A model generated the notes under the pieces. It saw only the letters and a program-made list of their open reading frames with translations, was not told where the DNA came from and ran no database searches. 64,000 nucleotides of DNA from Parafrigoribacterium mesophilum (GTDB taxonomy: Bacteria > Actinomycetota > Actinomycetes > Actinomycetales > Microbacteriaceae). Below are positions 1-7,300 of this stretch, one piece after another (within the stretch, counting starts at the first letter, position 1; each line of letters begins with the position of its first letter). The stretch lies in the NCBI RefSeq assembly GCF_039652555.1, contig NZ_JBDJAF010000005.1, positions 73,336-137,335 of the forward strand. Direction: 5' to 3'. A program made the position numbers and the translations under genes.

Positions 1-468
1 GCGCTGGATGAATCGCTGCGGCTGTTCGGGGATCCGCTGCACATGACGGCCGACCAGCGTCGGTACGCGGAGCGGATCGTAAAGGAGCGCCTGCACCAGC
101 CGATGTTTCGGGCGCGGGTGCTGCGCGCCTACTCAAGCACCTGCGCGGTGTGCAGCCTGAAGCATCCGGAACTGCTGGATGCCGCGCACATCATCGGGGA
201 CACCCAGCTGCGCGGTGTGCCTCAGGTGACGAACGGTCTAGCCCTCTGCAAGATCCACCATGCGTCCTACGACCGCAACCTGCTCGGCATCACGCCTGAC
301 TTCCAGGTGCGGATCAACCGCGAGCTGCTCGACGAGGTCGACGGCCCGATGCTGCGGCACGGCCTGCAGGACATGCATGGGCGGATGCTCGTCCTCCCGC
401 ACCGAAAGGCCGAGTGGCCGTCAGCGGATCGGCTGGCGGAGCGGTTCGCGGAGTTCGTTGCGGCATGA
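1..468 (+). CDS. HNH endonuclease-domain protein, 5' part outside window
   Basis: The reading frame is open from base 1, so the first in-frame Met (43) is probably internal and this is the C-terminal part of a longer protein. The visible part has an HNH nuclease core: paired Cys (CAVC), then the AAHI His, a NGLALCKIHH segment and YDRNLLGI. This is the arrangement of HNH domains that close many restriction-like proteins. The two Cys and the C..HH likely bind a structural zinc, and the HH/N residues form the metal-finger active site. No partner methylase is visible. The following 700 bp carries no gene. The HNH assignment is firm; substrate and full domain architecture cannot be seen. Confidence 0.8.
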   Translation, partial: ALDESLRLFGDPLHMTADQRRYAERIVKERLHQPMFRARVLRAYSSTCAVCSLKHPELLDAAHIIGDTQLRGVPQVTNGLALCKIHHASYDRNLLGITPDFQVRINRELLDEVDGPMLRHGLQDMHGRMLVLPHRKAEWPSADRLAERFAEFVAA

Positions 469-1176
469 AACAGCTCTACTGAACTGCGAATACACATCCT
501 CCCCCGGGCCAAATGAAGGCTACGCGGATGGAAAGTATCAGGGACCGGTCTCAAGTGCAAACTGGGTTGCGGACCACAGATGCGACGGGACATCTACGGA
601 CACGAAGTAATGCGCGCCTCCACGCGGGACTACATCTCGGGGACAACCCCCACGGATCATGGGAATGTCGCTCGGATAGCCGTTTTTGCATTCGCGACGC
701 TGTAGGTGCATGACGCTCGGGCTTCCCAAGCCGCCTCCACTGTCGGTCAATTCCATTGGGTGGTGTGTGGAGATATTTAGCGTGTGAGATCGTTGCAAAC
801 CCGGACTCGCCTCACGGGAGTTTGGACTTCGTATGACTTCTCACTAACCGCTGACGCCTCAACTCATGGCAGTTGGCACCCGATTCACGTAGTGCGCGAC
901 TAATTTCGTTTCTCATGGAAGTTTGCACTGGATTCGAGGCGGCCGAGCTTGAACAGACCAATAGCGGGACTGAGGTGCCAACCGCCGGCGCTAGGTCGGT
1001 TGAGGACTAACAGCTGCGTTGGCCGAAGCCGCCCAGCCGCGCCGTCCGCCGCACATACCCAAATAGACGCGCCTGATCCGGGATCTGCGCTCGACGCGCT
1101 GAGCGTATCGCTGTTTCACGGCATTAAGCTGTAGCGGTACCGGTAGCGTCTGTTCCAAGCAGGCGGGAAGGCCCAC
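469..1176. other. Gene-free stretch with imperfect repeats
   Basis: No convincing reading frame in about 700 bp; codon usage in the short ORFs is not gene-like. Three imperfect 24-base direct repeats lie at 811-834, 863-886 and 912-935, about 50 bp apart, with a core like CTCATGG-AGTTTGCAC. The inverted word AGTGCAAACT occurs at about 553. The stretch may be decayed mobile or regulatory DNA. I see no tRNA. Confidence 0.5.
811..935 (+). repeat. Three imperfect ~24-bp direct repeats
   Basis: Copies begin at 811, 863 and 912. The second and third share CTCATGG, AGTT, GCAC and GATTC at the same spacing; the first is more diverged (CTCACGGGAGTTTGGAC). Periodicity is about 50 bp. No function is evident. 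Confidence 0.45.
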
Positions 1177-1482
1177 ATGGCAGTGTATGTAGATGACTTT
1201 CAGCTTCAGGCTGTCGTCAATGGGATGAACCGACGCTGGTCGCATCTGGTCGCGGATTCACCTGACGAGCTGGCGGACTTCGCCCGGCTTTTGGGTCTCC
1301 GCGCCTCGTGGATCCAAAAGCGTGGGACTCGCGGCGAACATTTCGATGTCACGGACGGCATGCGACGCAAGGCGATTGCGCTGGGCGCCGAACCCATCAG
1401 CTACTTCGAGCTACACGCTGTCCAGACTGGGGCGCCGCGGGAGATTGCCGTGTCTCCGTCCGCAACGCCGGCACTCTGGTAG
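1177..1482 (+). CDS. DUF4031 domain protein
   Basis: A 101-residue protein of the DUF4031 family: it opens MAVYVDD, then RWSHLVAD, a central LGLRASWIQ, a HFDVTDGMRRKAIALGA block and a P-I-S loop. The acidic start and conserved His suggest a small metal-binding or nuclease-like fold, but no activity is established that I know of. The ATG has a good ribosome site (GGGAAGG). Its last 82 bases overlap, tail to tail, the end of the convergent ImmA gene. The conserved region ends before that overlap, so the C-terminal tail may be non-native. Confidence 0.8.
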   Translation: MAVYVDDFQLQAVVNGMNRRWSHLVADSPDELADFARLLGLRASWIQKRGTRGEHFDVTDGMRRKAIALGAEPISYFELHAVQTGAPREIAVSPSATPALW

Positions 1483-2480
1483 GAGCGACCAGCCTCTAAC
1501 GAGGCGCGCTGTTGGCGATCAGTTGGGCTGGGCATGCGGGCGAGGAACGAGGAGTGCACTTCTGCCGGCGACTTCCTCACGATGCCCGCGATGTCGAGGT
1601 GCTTGTCCGAGCCGTTAAGGATCAGTTGCTGGCTCCACCGCCCGATAGCTGTGGCGCGGAGGATAATTCGCCTGCGTCCCGTCATTTCGTCATAGTCGTC
1701 GTGCACAAGGATCACCGGCGGTCCTTCGTCGGCCAGCCGGCTAGTCGCCGGGCGCTCGGCTTCGGTGATCCTGAACTTGTGTCCGGAACCCCGGTCTTCG
1801 GTCACTGTGATGATGATCTCGTCGTGGAGCGCGACACTGATCGTCCCGAGGCCCGCGACATCCGGTATCCAGATGTGTGCGCGACTGTCTTCGGCGCTCC
1901 ATCCGTCGGCGAAGTTCTTTTTGATCGATTTCAGCTCCAAGTCGCGGAGCCGTCGGCACTGGGCGCTGGTGATGATGTCAAGGTTGTCGAGCTGGACGAC
2001 CAATGCCTCGTAACTAACGCGCAGGTCGCGGGACGCGAGGTAGGCCAGCTGCGGAGACACCGGCGTGTTCCGCACATGGCCGTTCCGATGGAGAACTGAG
2101 TTGACGAGCTTTCTCGGCATAAGGAAGTGCGACGCGAAGAACTGGGCGGTGTGCTCGCGAGGGGTTTGGGCGGAGCCCGCCACTTGGTCGAACCCGTCCC
2201 AGTCGAGGACGCCGTTGTGCAAGTACAGGTGCCCTAGTTCGTGGGCGGCAGTGAACCGCTGCATCTCCACGGGGCGCGCGGAGTTAATCCTGATTCCTCC
2301 GACTCCCTCACGCGATGTCGCCCCGAGCATCAGGCCGCCGTCGACGAAGGTCAACCACGCGCCGGACTTCGCGATGGCGGCGAACACGTCGATGGGCTTC
2401 GTCTGGTCGACAGCGAGCTCATGGAGGGCGCGGCTGGCGGCCTGCATGGATTCCATGAGCTGGTTCGCAGACGCGTACAT
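1401..2480 (-). CDS. ImmA/IrrE-family metallopeptidase
   Basis: A 359-residue zinc peptidase of the ImmA/IrrE (COG2856) type. The catalytic HELGH motif is at residues 80-84, within FTAAHELGHLYLH, and the likely third ligand Glu (~109) is in REHTAQFFASHFLMP. The C-terminal half (about 180-359) has no motif I recognise and may be the sensory part. In this family the peptidase usually cleaves a cognate XRE-type repressor in response to a signal. The gene follows the XRE gene by 12 bp in the same operon, so that repressor is the likely substrate. Its 3' end overlaps the convergent DUF4031 gene by 82 bp, which could mark a recombination junction. Confidence 0.85.
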   Translation of the reverse strand: MYASANQLMESMQAASRALHELAVDQTKPIDVFAAIAKSGAWLTFVDGGLMLGATSREGVGGIRINSARPVEMQRFTAAHELGHLYLHNGVLDWDGFDQVAGSAQTPREHTAQFFASHFLMPRKLVNSVLHRNGHVRNTPVSPQLAYLASRDLRVSYEALVVQLDNLDIITSAQCRRLRDLELKSIKKNFADGWSAEDSRAHIWIPDVAGLGTISVALHDEIIITVTEDRGSGHKFRITEAERPATSRLADEGPPVILVHDDYDEMTGRRRIILRATAIGRWSQQLILNGSDKHLDIAGIVRKSPAEVHSSFLARMPSPTDRQQRASLEAGRSYQSAGVADGDTAISRGAPVWTACSSK

Positions 2481-2492
2481 CGGGGAGTGGGC

Positions 2493-2882
2493 CTACTCCT
2501 CGTCGTCGGCGGGATACGAGCCGGTGGGCGCAGGACCGGCGGAGGCCAGGAACTGCGCGAATTTCAGGACCTGTGCTCTGTCGTCTTCCGAGAGACCGGA
2601 CGCTGCCCGGTACAACGCCGTCGTGGACTCGCTCTCGTTGGGCTCGGCACCGAGGATCCACTCGACGCTTCGTCGGTACAACGTCGACAGCTCGGTGAGT
2701 TCCGTGGCGGTGACGTTGCGTGTGCCTTTCTCTATCGCGGTGACGCTGGTGCGTGGCATCCGGAGCGCCGCGGCGGCGTCCACCTGGGTGATGCCCAGTG
2801 TTTCGCGGGCTTCCCGAAGGCGCGAGCCGATCGATTTCTGCTGCTCGTCGCGGCTGGCGTCGGCCGCGTTCTTCTCTGTCAC
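2493..2882 (-). CDS. XRE-family transcriptional regulator
   Basis: A 129-residue protein with an N-terminal helix-turn-helix (about residues 18-75: SRLREARETLGITQVDAAAALRMPRTSVTAIEKG), typical of Cro/CI-like repressors, and an acidic tail. The GTG start overlaps the TGA of the acpS-like gene (GTGA), implying translational coupling. It is followed by the ImmA peptidase, a pairing seen in phage-type switches and some toxin-antitoxin or defence loci. A likely operator is the palindrome at 4487-4503, in the promoter of the same operon, which would make it autoregulatory (inferred). Confidence 0.85.
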   Translation of the reverse strand: MTEKNAADASRDEQQKSIGSRLREARETLGITQVDAAAALRMPRTSVTAIEKGTRNVTATELTELSTLYRRSVEWILGAEPNESESTTALYRAASGLSEDDRAQVLKFAQFLASAGPAPTGSYPADDEE

Positions 2883-3253
2883 AGGCTGGCTCCTCCCGTG
2901 GCTACAACGAATGCCACTGTGTAATTATCCGTGTGACTGACTGAGAGGCTCCACTCGGTGAGCCCGAGCTCCGATGCCCGTGCGGTCGCGCCGCGGTGAA
3001 GGACCACTGTGGGTATTTCGTCGACGACATTCACTTCGATGTCGCGCGGGTCGACGGCGCCGATGCCACGCCCGAGTGCTTTCATTACCGCCTCCTTCGC
3101 CGCCCAGCGTCCAGCGGAGCGCGGGATGCTGTCACCAACATCCCGGAACTCCGTCTCAGTGAGGAAGGCGGCCTTCCAGTCGTTCTTCGTGCGTTCCGCG
3201 CGGCGATTGAAGCTCCCGTGGTCGACGATGTCGACGCCAGTACGTATTGTCAC
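2879..3253 (-). CDS. acpS-like: Holo-ACP synthase-like 4'-phosphopantetheinyl transferase
   Basis: A 124-residue AcpS-type protein. It has the N-terminal GVDIVD metal-binding motif, RWAAKEAVMKALG (the second Mg site, Glu in WAAKEA) and a C-terminal SLSVSHTDNYTVAFV. AcpS transfers phosphopantetheine from CoA to a Ser on a carrier protein. The GTG start at 3253 overlaps the upstream stop (GTGA) and gives the normal family length; upstream in-frame sequence is not AcpS-like. Its place between TS-like and XRE genes is unusual, because housekeeping acpS is not normally here. It may serve the small protein at 4116-4478. Confidence 0.85.
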   Translation of the reverse strand: MTIRTGVDIVDHGSFNRRAERTKNDWKAAFLTETEFRDVGDSIPRSAGRWAAKEAVMKALGRGIGAVDPRDIEVNVVDEIPTVVLHRGATARASELGLTEWSLSVSHTDNYTVAFVVATGGASL

Positions 3254-4119
3254 GGGAGGACGATCCCCGCGGCATCGGCTGCCTGCCTGACGATGTCCTT
3301 CACTCCGTGCCGTCCACTCCAAACACCGTGTTCTGCGTCGGCCATCGTGGCCATGATCGACAGCTCGCCGACCGGGTAGCCGGTCTGCTGGGACAGGAAT
3401 TTCTGGAGTTTCGCGAGCCCGATCATGTTCCCGTAGCCCTTAGTGATCAGGTACTGGTGACGGTAGGTGGCGATGATGTTGAGTTTGTTCTCGAACACGG
3501 AGATGTCGATGTGCACGAGGCAGGGGAATCCGCGCGGGCGGTTGTCGTCGGCAGCGTAGACCTGGACGCCAGCCGCTCCGTCGTCGAGAATCTGTCCCTC
3601 GCCGCCGAGGACGAGGTCGTTGATGTTGGTGCGGGACCAGCCACGCTTTCGAGTTGACCGGAGCGATTTGATGCGGGCTTCGAGCTGGTTGACGTTCGTG
3701 CCCTTCTTGCCCGGGAAGGAGATCATCCGTCCGAAGTAGGTTCCACGGTTATTAGCTGGGAACACTTTGAGCTCGGGGAGCAGATGCAGGTATTTCCGAT
3801 AGAGCTCGGCGGCGGCGTGGTCAAGTTTCCGAAGGTCTTCTTCGGGCATGTCGACCGACCAGCACACGCCAGGGTCGCGGTAGAGATCCGAGAAAATCGT
3901 CCCGGCTACGGTGTCGACGGGCTGGATATGTATGTCGCCGCGCATCTGCTCCACTAAGAAGGCGTCAGCGACGGAGCGGATGCCGGCGTTGTCGGGCCCG
4001 GACGGATCTGTGACGGTGGACAGGACGTGGATTTTGTGGCCGCCGGAGGAACTGACGTTGTTGAGTACGGCGAGCCAGGCTTCTCCGATGGTGGTTTGCG
4101 CCGGGATCATCTCGCTCAT
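3250..4119 (-). CDS. Divergent thymidylate-synthase-fold protein
   Basis: A 289-residue homologue of the TS/dCMP-hydroxymethylase superfamily. The core shows GFPCL (Cys200 in the place of the TS nucleophile), exactly 20 residues to Arg220, and 11 more to Asn231 (YRHQ...YGN), matching E. coli TS Cys146/Arg166/Asn177. An Asn at the last position goes with uracil rather than cytosine recognition. The Asp three residues after the Arg in TS is Tyr here. The N-terminus (TIGEAWLAVL) resembles minimal archaeal-type TS relatives. ATG 4119 has the site GGGAGG and overlaps the upstream stop (ATGA). Whether it methylates, hydroxymethylates or only binds nucleotide is unknown. Confidence 0.7.
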   Translation of the reverse strand: MSEMIPAQTTIGEAWLAVLNNVSSSGGHKIHVLSTVTDPSGPDNAGIRSVADAFLVEQMRGDIHIQPVDTVAGTIFSDLYRDPGVCWSVDMPEEDLRKLDHAAAELYRKYLHLLPELKVFPANNRGTYFGRMISFPGKKGTNVNQLEARIKSLRSTRKRGWSRTNINDLVLGGEGQILDDGAAGVQVYAADDNRPRGFPCLVHIDISVFENKLNIIATYRHQYLITKGYGNMIGLAKLQKFLSQQTGYPVGELSIMATMADAEHGVWSGRHGVKDIVRQAADAAGIVLP

Positions 4120-4478
4120 TTCGTCGCCTCCCAATTCAGGTCGGAATAGATCTGCTCAATGACCTCGGCGAGGCCGGCGATGGTCGTCCACTTCTTCCGA
4201 TCGACCTTGGTCACGTCGACGGGCAGCCTCGAGAGATGCTGCACGAATTCGATGTAAATGCTGTAGCCGAGGTGGCTGCCAAACGCAAGCGAGCCGTCTT
4301 CGTCGCAGGGCCAGTCGTCAAGCTCGTCCGGCGAATCGGTCTCGATGTCGACCAGAACGGCGGTCAGGGCGGCCTCGATGTCTGCGCGGGTCATTTGGAG
4401 TGCAGCCGACACAGTCAGCGGCACCCCCCGCCTGTCAATGTCTGCGGATATGGCCGTCGTTTCGTCGTCGTTATTCAT
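4116..4478 (-). CDS. Small acidic protein, possible acyl-carrier-like partner
   Basis: A 120-residue protein I do not recognise by family. The second half resembles a carrier-protein helix bundle: DEDGSLAFGSHLGYSIYIEF, a linker, then WTTIAGLAEVIEQIY, which is like ACP helix IV. Ser68 or Ser73 falls near where a phosphopantetheine Ser would be, but no clean DSL motif is present. The main support is context: a complete AcpS-type transferase is encoded two genes downstream in the same operon. It is the first gene after the promoter and operator at 4485-4513 and seems to be read from a leaderless transcript. The carrier role is a hypothesis. Confidence 0.5.
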   Translation of the reverse strand: MNNDDETTAISADIDRRGVPLTVSAALQMTRADIEAALTAVLVDIETDSPDELDDWPCDEDGSLAFGSHLGYSIYIEFVQHLSRLPVDVTKVDRKKWTTIAGLAEVIEQIYSDLNWEATK

Positions 4479-4484
4479 GACATA

Positions 4485-4513
4485 AGTGTCGGATATTCCG
4501 ACATGAATGTCAA
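4485..4513 (-). promoter_or_regulatory. Promoter with embedded palindromic operator
   Basis: On the minus strand: -35 TTGACA (4508-4513), 17-bp spacer, -10 GACACT (4485-4490), with transcription expected about at the ATG (4478), so the mRNA would be leaderless. A perfect 7-3-7 inverted repeat, TGTCGGATATTCCGACA (4487-4503), fills the space between the two boxes and touches the -10. This is a classic repressor position. The XRE protein of this operon is the obvious candidate ligand. Confidence 0.65.
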
Positions 4514-4538
4514 GGGCAAGTAAGAAACGCGGAAATAT

Positions 4539-5540
4539 CTAGAAGAGCACCAGTTCTCGCATCTGCGGTGCGGGGGCCGGAAGTAGGTCGTTGATCCCCC
4601 ACTTTGGCGGGAAGAACAGTGACACGGGCTCGGCTGTCTCGGTGAACTTTGCCTTGATCCGCTTGCGCGCGCTCGCGAGTTCCGGCAGTGCTTCTCTGCA
4701 GTACTTGTCGGTCTCGCAGAAGAGGTTCTGTGCGTCGATCGCCTGGATGGGACGGCCCCAGAGGCCTGCGAAGTCGAGCCCGAGCCGTTCGAACTCCGCT
4801 TCTTGGTGGTCCACCATCCACATGACGATGTCGCTGGGCGTCATGCCGCAGGTGTCAGCGAACACCTTCTTTATCCCTCTGAGCGCCCCGGGGCCCGGCT
4901 GAGTGAAGTCGTTCTCGGAGAAATCGATGAGCTCCGAGTAGTTAAGGTCGATTGCCACCTGGTAGGACATGAAGTCGCCCATCAGTGGGTATTCGTGCAG
5001 GAGGGCATAGACCTGGGCGAGCGACGGGGCGGCAAGGATGTCCTCGGCGAGCGTCGAGAGCACGAACATGTGTCGGAAGAGCTCCACGTGGTTGAGGTGC
5101 TTGAGTCCGCGTCCGTACGCGTTCGTCGCGCAGAGGATGAAGGCCCCCGTATACAGCCGCTTGCTACTTTCGCGGATGCTTGTCAGCGCGGCTTCCAGTC
5201 GCCCGCTCCGGATGTCGTCGATGACGGGTGCGTGACCGAGCAGCATAGTCAACGAGTCCCACGTCGCGATGTTGCTGAACGTGCGGAACGCGACGACCTG
5301 GAAGACGCGGTCTGCGTCGGTGATGTCGTCGTCGTTGTTGTAGCAAACGTTGCGGATCATGTACTGACTGACCCGGTCGGCCGCCCGGTATACGTTGCAG
5401 AACTTGTAGGTCTGCAGGATCCGGTCATCAGTCCACGGACCGGCTTCCCCGGTGAGGCGCTGTTCGAAGACTCGGTGTCGCTCGTGGGCGAACTTCCAGT
5501 AGATGTCGAATACCTGTGGTCGCGGAGTTGGGCGTGTCAT
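4539..5540 (-). CDS. 5-hmdU DNA kinase helical-domain / aGPT-Pplase-type protein
   Basis: A 333-residue protein of the all-helical family that Iyer, Aravind and colleagues linked to hypermodified thymine in phage DNA (5-hmdU DNA kinase helical domain; alpha-glutamyl/putrescinyl thymine pyrophosphorylases). Diagnostic segments are FDIYWKFAHERHRVFEQR (residues 11-28), PWTDDRILQTYKFCNVYRA (35-53) and DRVSQYMI. In phages such enzymes act on 5-hydroxymethyluracil or its pyrophosphate in DNA. The P-loop kinase domain fused to some relatives is absent here and in the neighbours. ATG 5540 follows AAAGGA. It sits between TS-Nmad1 and the carrier/TS-like genes on the same strand. Confidence 0.7.
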   Translation of the reverse strand: MTRPTPRPQVFDIYWKFAHERHRVFEQRLTGEAGPWTDDRILQTYKFCNVYRAADRVSQYMIRNVCYNNDDDITDADRVFQVVAFRTFSNIATWDSLTMLLGHAPVIDDIRSGRLEAALTSIRESSKRLYTGAFILCATNAYGRGLKHLNHVELFRHMFVLSTLAEDILAAPSLAQVYALLHEYPLMGDFMSYQVAIDLNYSELIDFSENDFTQPGPGALRGIKKVFADTCGMTPSDIVMWMVDHQEAEFERLGLDFAGLWGRPIQAIDAQNLFCETDKYCREALPELASARKRIKAKFTETAEPVSLFFPPKWGINDLLPAPAPQMRELVLF

Positions 5541-5622
5541 TAGGGATCCTTTGCCGTTTACCAATGTTAGCTGTGGAGGGCGCGATTCCGCGCCACGACG
5601 GGCGAGATCGATTGCCCTGTTC

Positions 5623-7164
5623 TCAGTCCCTTTCGGCCATCGCGCGGTATGCCGCGGCGGGGTCGCTGTCGAGGTGGAATTGCAGCAATTCGAGAGCCCT
5701 GGTCGACAAGGTCGTTGCGAGCTGTCGGCGCGACGCTGGCCCGGTATCAGGGGTGAACGTGCGTTCGAGCTCCGCGAATACGGCGAGCACTTCGGCCGTC
5801 GCCTCGCCGTGGCCGACTGCTTCCCTCTCGGGGCTCACCTTTTCCATCAGCAGCTCGAATCCCGCGGTTCCGTCGCTCCAAGCATCGGTGCCGGGGGCCG
5901 GTTTGCCCACAGCTTCGTTGAGGTAAGTCTCGTACTTGAGCGAGTACACCAAGAGGTCTGCGGCGGTGTCGATGATGTTTTCTCCAGGCACAGGTGTCTC
6001 GGGTTTGTGGAGTGCGAGCCTGTCGATCTTCCTCGCAATGTTGGCCATGATCGCCATCTGTTCTCCCCGTCGCTTCCAGCTGTCGCCGTAGGCGAGCGAC
6101 TTCGTGCGATGCAGCTCGCTTAGCCATCCGTCGATCTCCGCCTTGCCGATGCGCGGAGCCGAGAGGGTCGCCGCGACCGTCGCGGGCCCTGCTTCATTCC
6201 AGCGAATGTAGTCGCCGCCCGCAGCTGCGAGAGCCCGGTCGTCGACCGTGTCCAGAATCGACGTCGCACGCGCGCGCGCGCCACGGGTGAATGACCAGTA
6301 TGCGTCGAGCATGCGGAGGAAGTCGCGTAACAGCGGATCCGGGAAGCTGTTGATACGTTCCGCGGCGTCGACCCCGCTCCGAATGGAGTCTTCAATTTCA
6401 AACCAGTCGTCGGCGACCTGCCCAAACTCTGCGAACGGTGTTGCGAAGCGTGCGTTGGCAGGATGCTTCACGTACGGTGACTCAGCCGGCGGGGCGGACA
6501 TAATCCGGGCCGCCCGATCGAAATGCTGCTTGTAAATGTGTAGCGACGAGATGAAGTAGTTCACCTCGCCCACCGTTACCCCGAGCCAGTGCGCCATCAT
6601 CTCCTGCACCACGCTCCACTCGAACGTGTTGATGCCGGAGAAGCCCCACATGATGTCGTTGCTCCGCAGTGCGATGTTCAGGTCGAGCTCGCCGTCACGG
6701 AGGACGAAGTGGAGCCAGTTGGTGCATGGCACGTCGAGACTGTCCTGATAATCAACCGACGGGTCGAAGATCGACATGACCGCGCGTCGGCTGGACGACG
6801 AGGCGGTGAGAGTGTGCAACACGGAGTCGAACTGGTCGACACCGTTCCACTGCCGAAGACGCGGGCCGTAACCTGCTCGCCATGTCTCGCCATCGTCGGA
6901 GAAGTTGACAGCCCTCGGCAGGTAGTTGACGAGAAACGCGACGTCGTTCCGACCCGTGATCACCCACATCGTCTCAGCGATCGAGGCGAACACATTGTTG
7001 TTTCGACCGGGCACGACGATGCAGCGTTCCAACGGGCTCGACAGGGACACCAGCTGGTGCATCGACTCCCGGGTTAATTTGCCTCGCACGCTCACTTCCT
7101 CTCCCGTGAGGAGCAACTGCGTGAGCTTCGCGACCATGGCCGCGGCGGCGTTCTTGTACTTCAT
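5623..7164 (-). CDS. Thymidylate synthase fused to an Nmad1-like domain
   Basis: A 513-residue fusion. Residues 1-215 are a well-conserved TS: SSRRAVMSIFDP (Arg126/127), VPCTNW (Cys147), RSND (Arg167, Asp170), GINTF (Asn179) and SLHIY. These are all catalytic or dUMP-binding positions of E. coli ThyA, so it should be a real dUMP-type methylase or hydroxymethylase. Residues about 345-415 (AYGDSWKRRGEQMAIMANI, KIDRL, then DTAADLLVYSLKYETYL) match the nucleotide-modification-associated domain 1 (DUF1599). The C-terminus is unassigned. It is first in its strand group, followed after 82 bp by the aGPT-Pplase-type gene. Asn179 argues against dCMP as substrate. Confidence 0.8.
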   Translation of the reverse strand: MKYKNAAAAMVAKLTQLLLTGEEVSVRGKLTRESMHQLVSLSSPLERCIVVPGRNNNVFASIAETMWVITGRNDVAFLVNYLPRAVNFSDDGETWRAGYGPRLRQWNGVDQFDSVLHTLTASSSSRRAVMSIFDPSVDYQDSLDVPCTNWLHFVLRDGELDLNIALRSNDIMWGFSGINTFEWSVVQEMMAHWLGVTVGEVNYFISSLHIYKQHFDRAARIMSAPPAESPYVKHPANARFATPFAEFGQVADDWFEIEDSIRSGVDAAERINSFPDPLLRDFLRMLDAYWSFTRGARARATSILDTVDDRALAAAGGDYIRWNEAGPATVAATLSAPRIGKAEIDGWLSELHRTKSLAYGDSWKRRGEQMAIMANIARKIDRLALHKPETPVPGENIIDTAADLLVYSLKYETYLNEAVGKPAPGTDAWSDGTAGFELLMEKVSPEREAVGHGEATAEVLAVFAELERTFTPDTGPASRRQLATTLSTRALELLQFHLDSDPAAAYRAMAERD

Positions 7165-7300
7165 ATCGCCTTACCTTTGAGAATGTCGCACGATCTGGAT
7201 ACTAGCCGTCTTGACAGGGCTGCCACTAAGAGCCGCACTGTGAACGTGATATTTGTTAAGAAATCGAATCTCTTGACTGCAACCAAAGAAATCGGTGACT
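7165..7300. promoter_or_regulatory. Divergent promoter region
   Basis: This 136-bp gap separates the TS-Nmad1 gene (minus) from the phosphoesterase-TS gene (plus). It is less GC-rich than its neighbours. On the minus strand a -10-like TAGTAT (7199-7204) lies 35 nt before ATG 7164, preceded by the ribosome site AAAGGTAAGG. On the plus strand TTGACA (about 7213) and TTGACT (about 7273) occur, but no pairing with a -10 is clear. I see no palindrome like that at 4487. Confidence 0.35.

Noticed and set aside
538..798. 86-codon minus ORF in the first gap
   Set aside because: No similarity pattern and poor codon bias; left as gene-free.
2879..3322. Longer AcpS start at 3322
   Set aside because: The upstream residues are not AcpS-like; GTG 3253 overlaps the previous stop and fits the family length.
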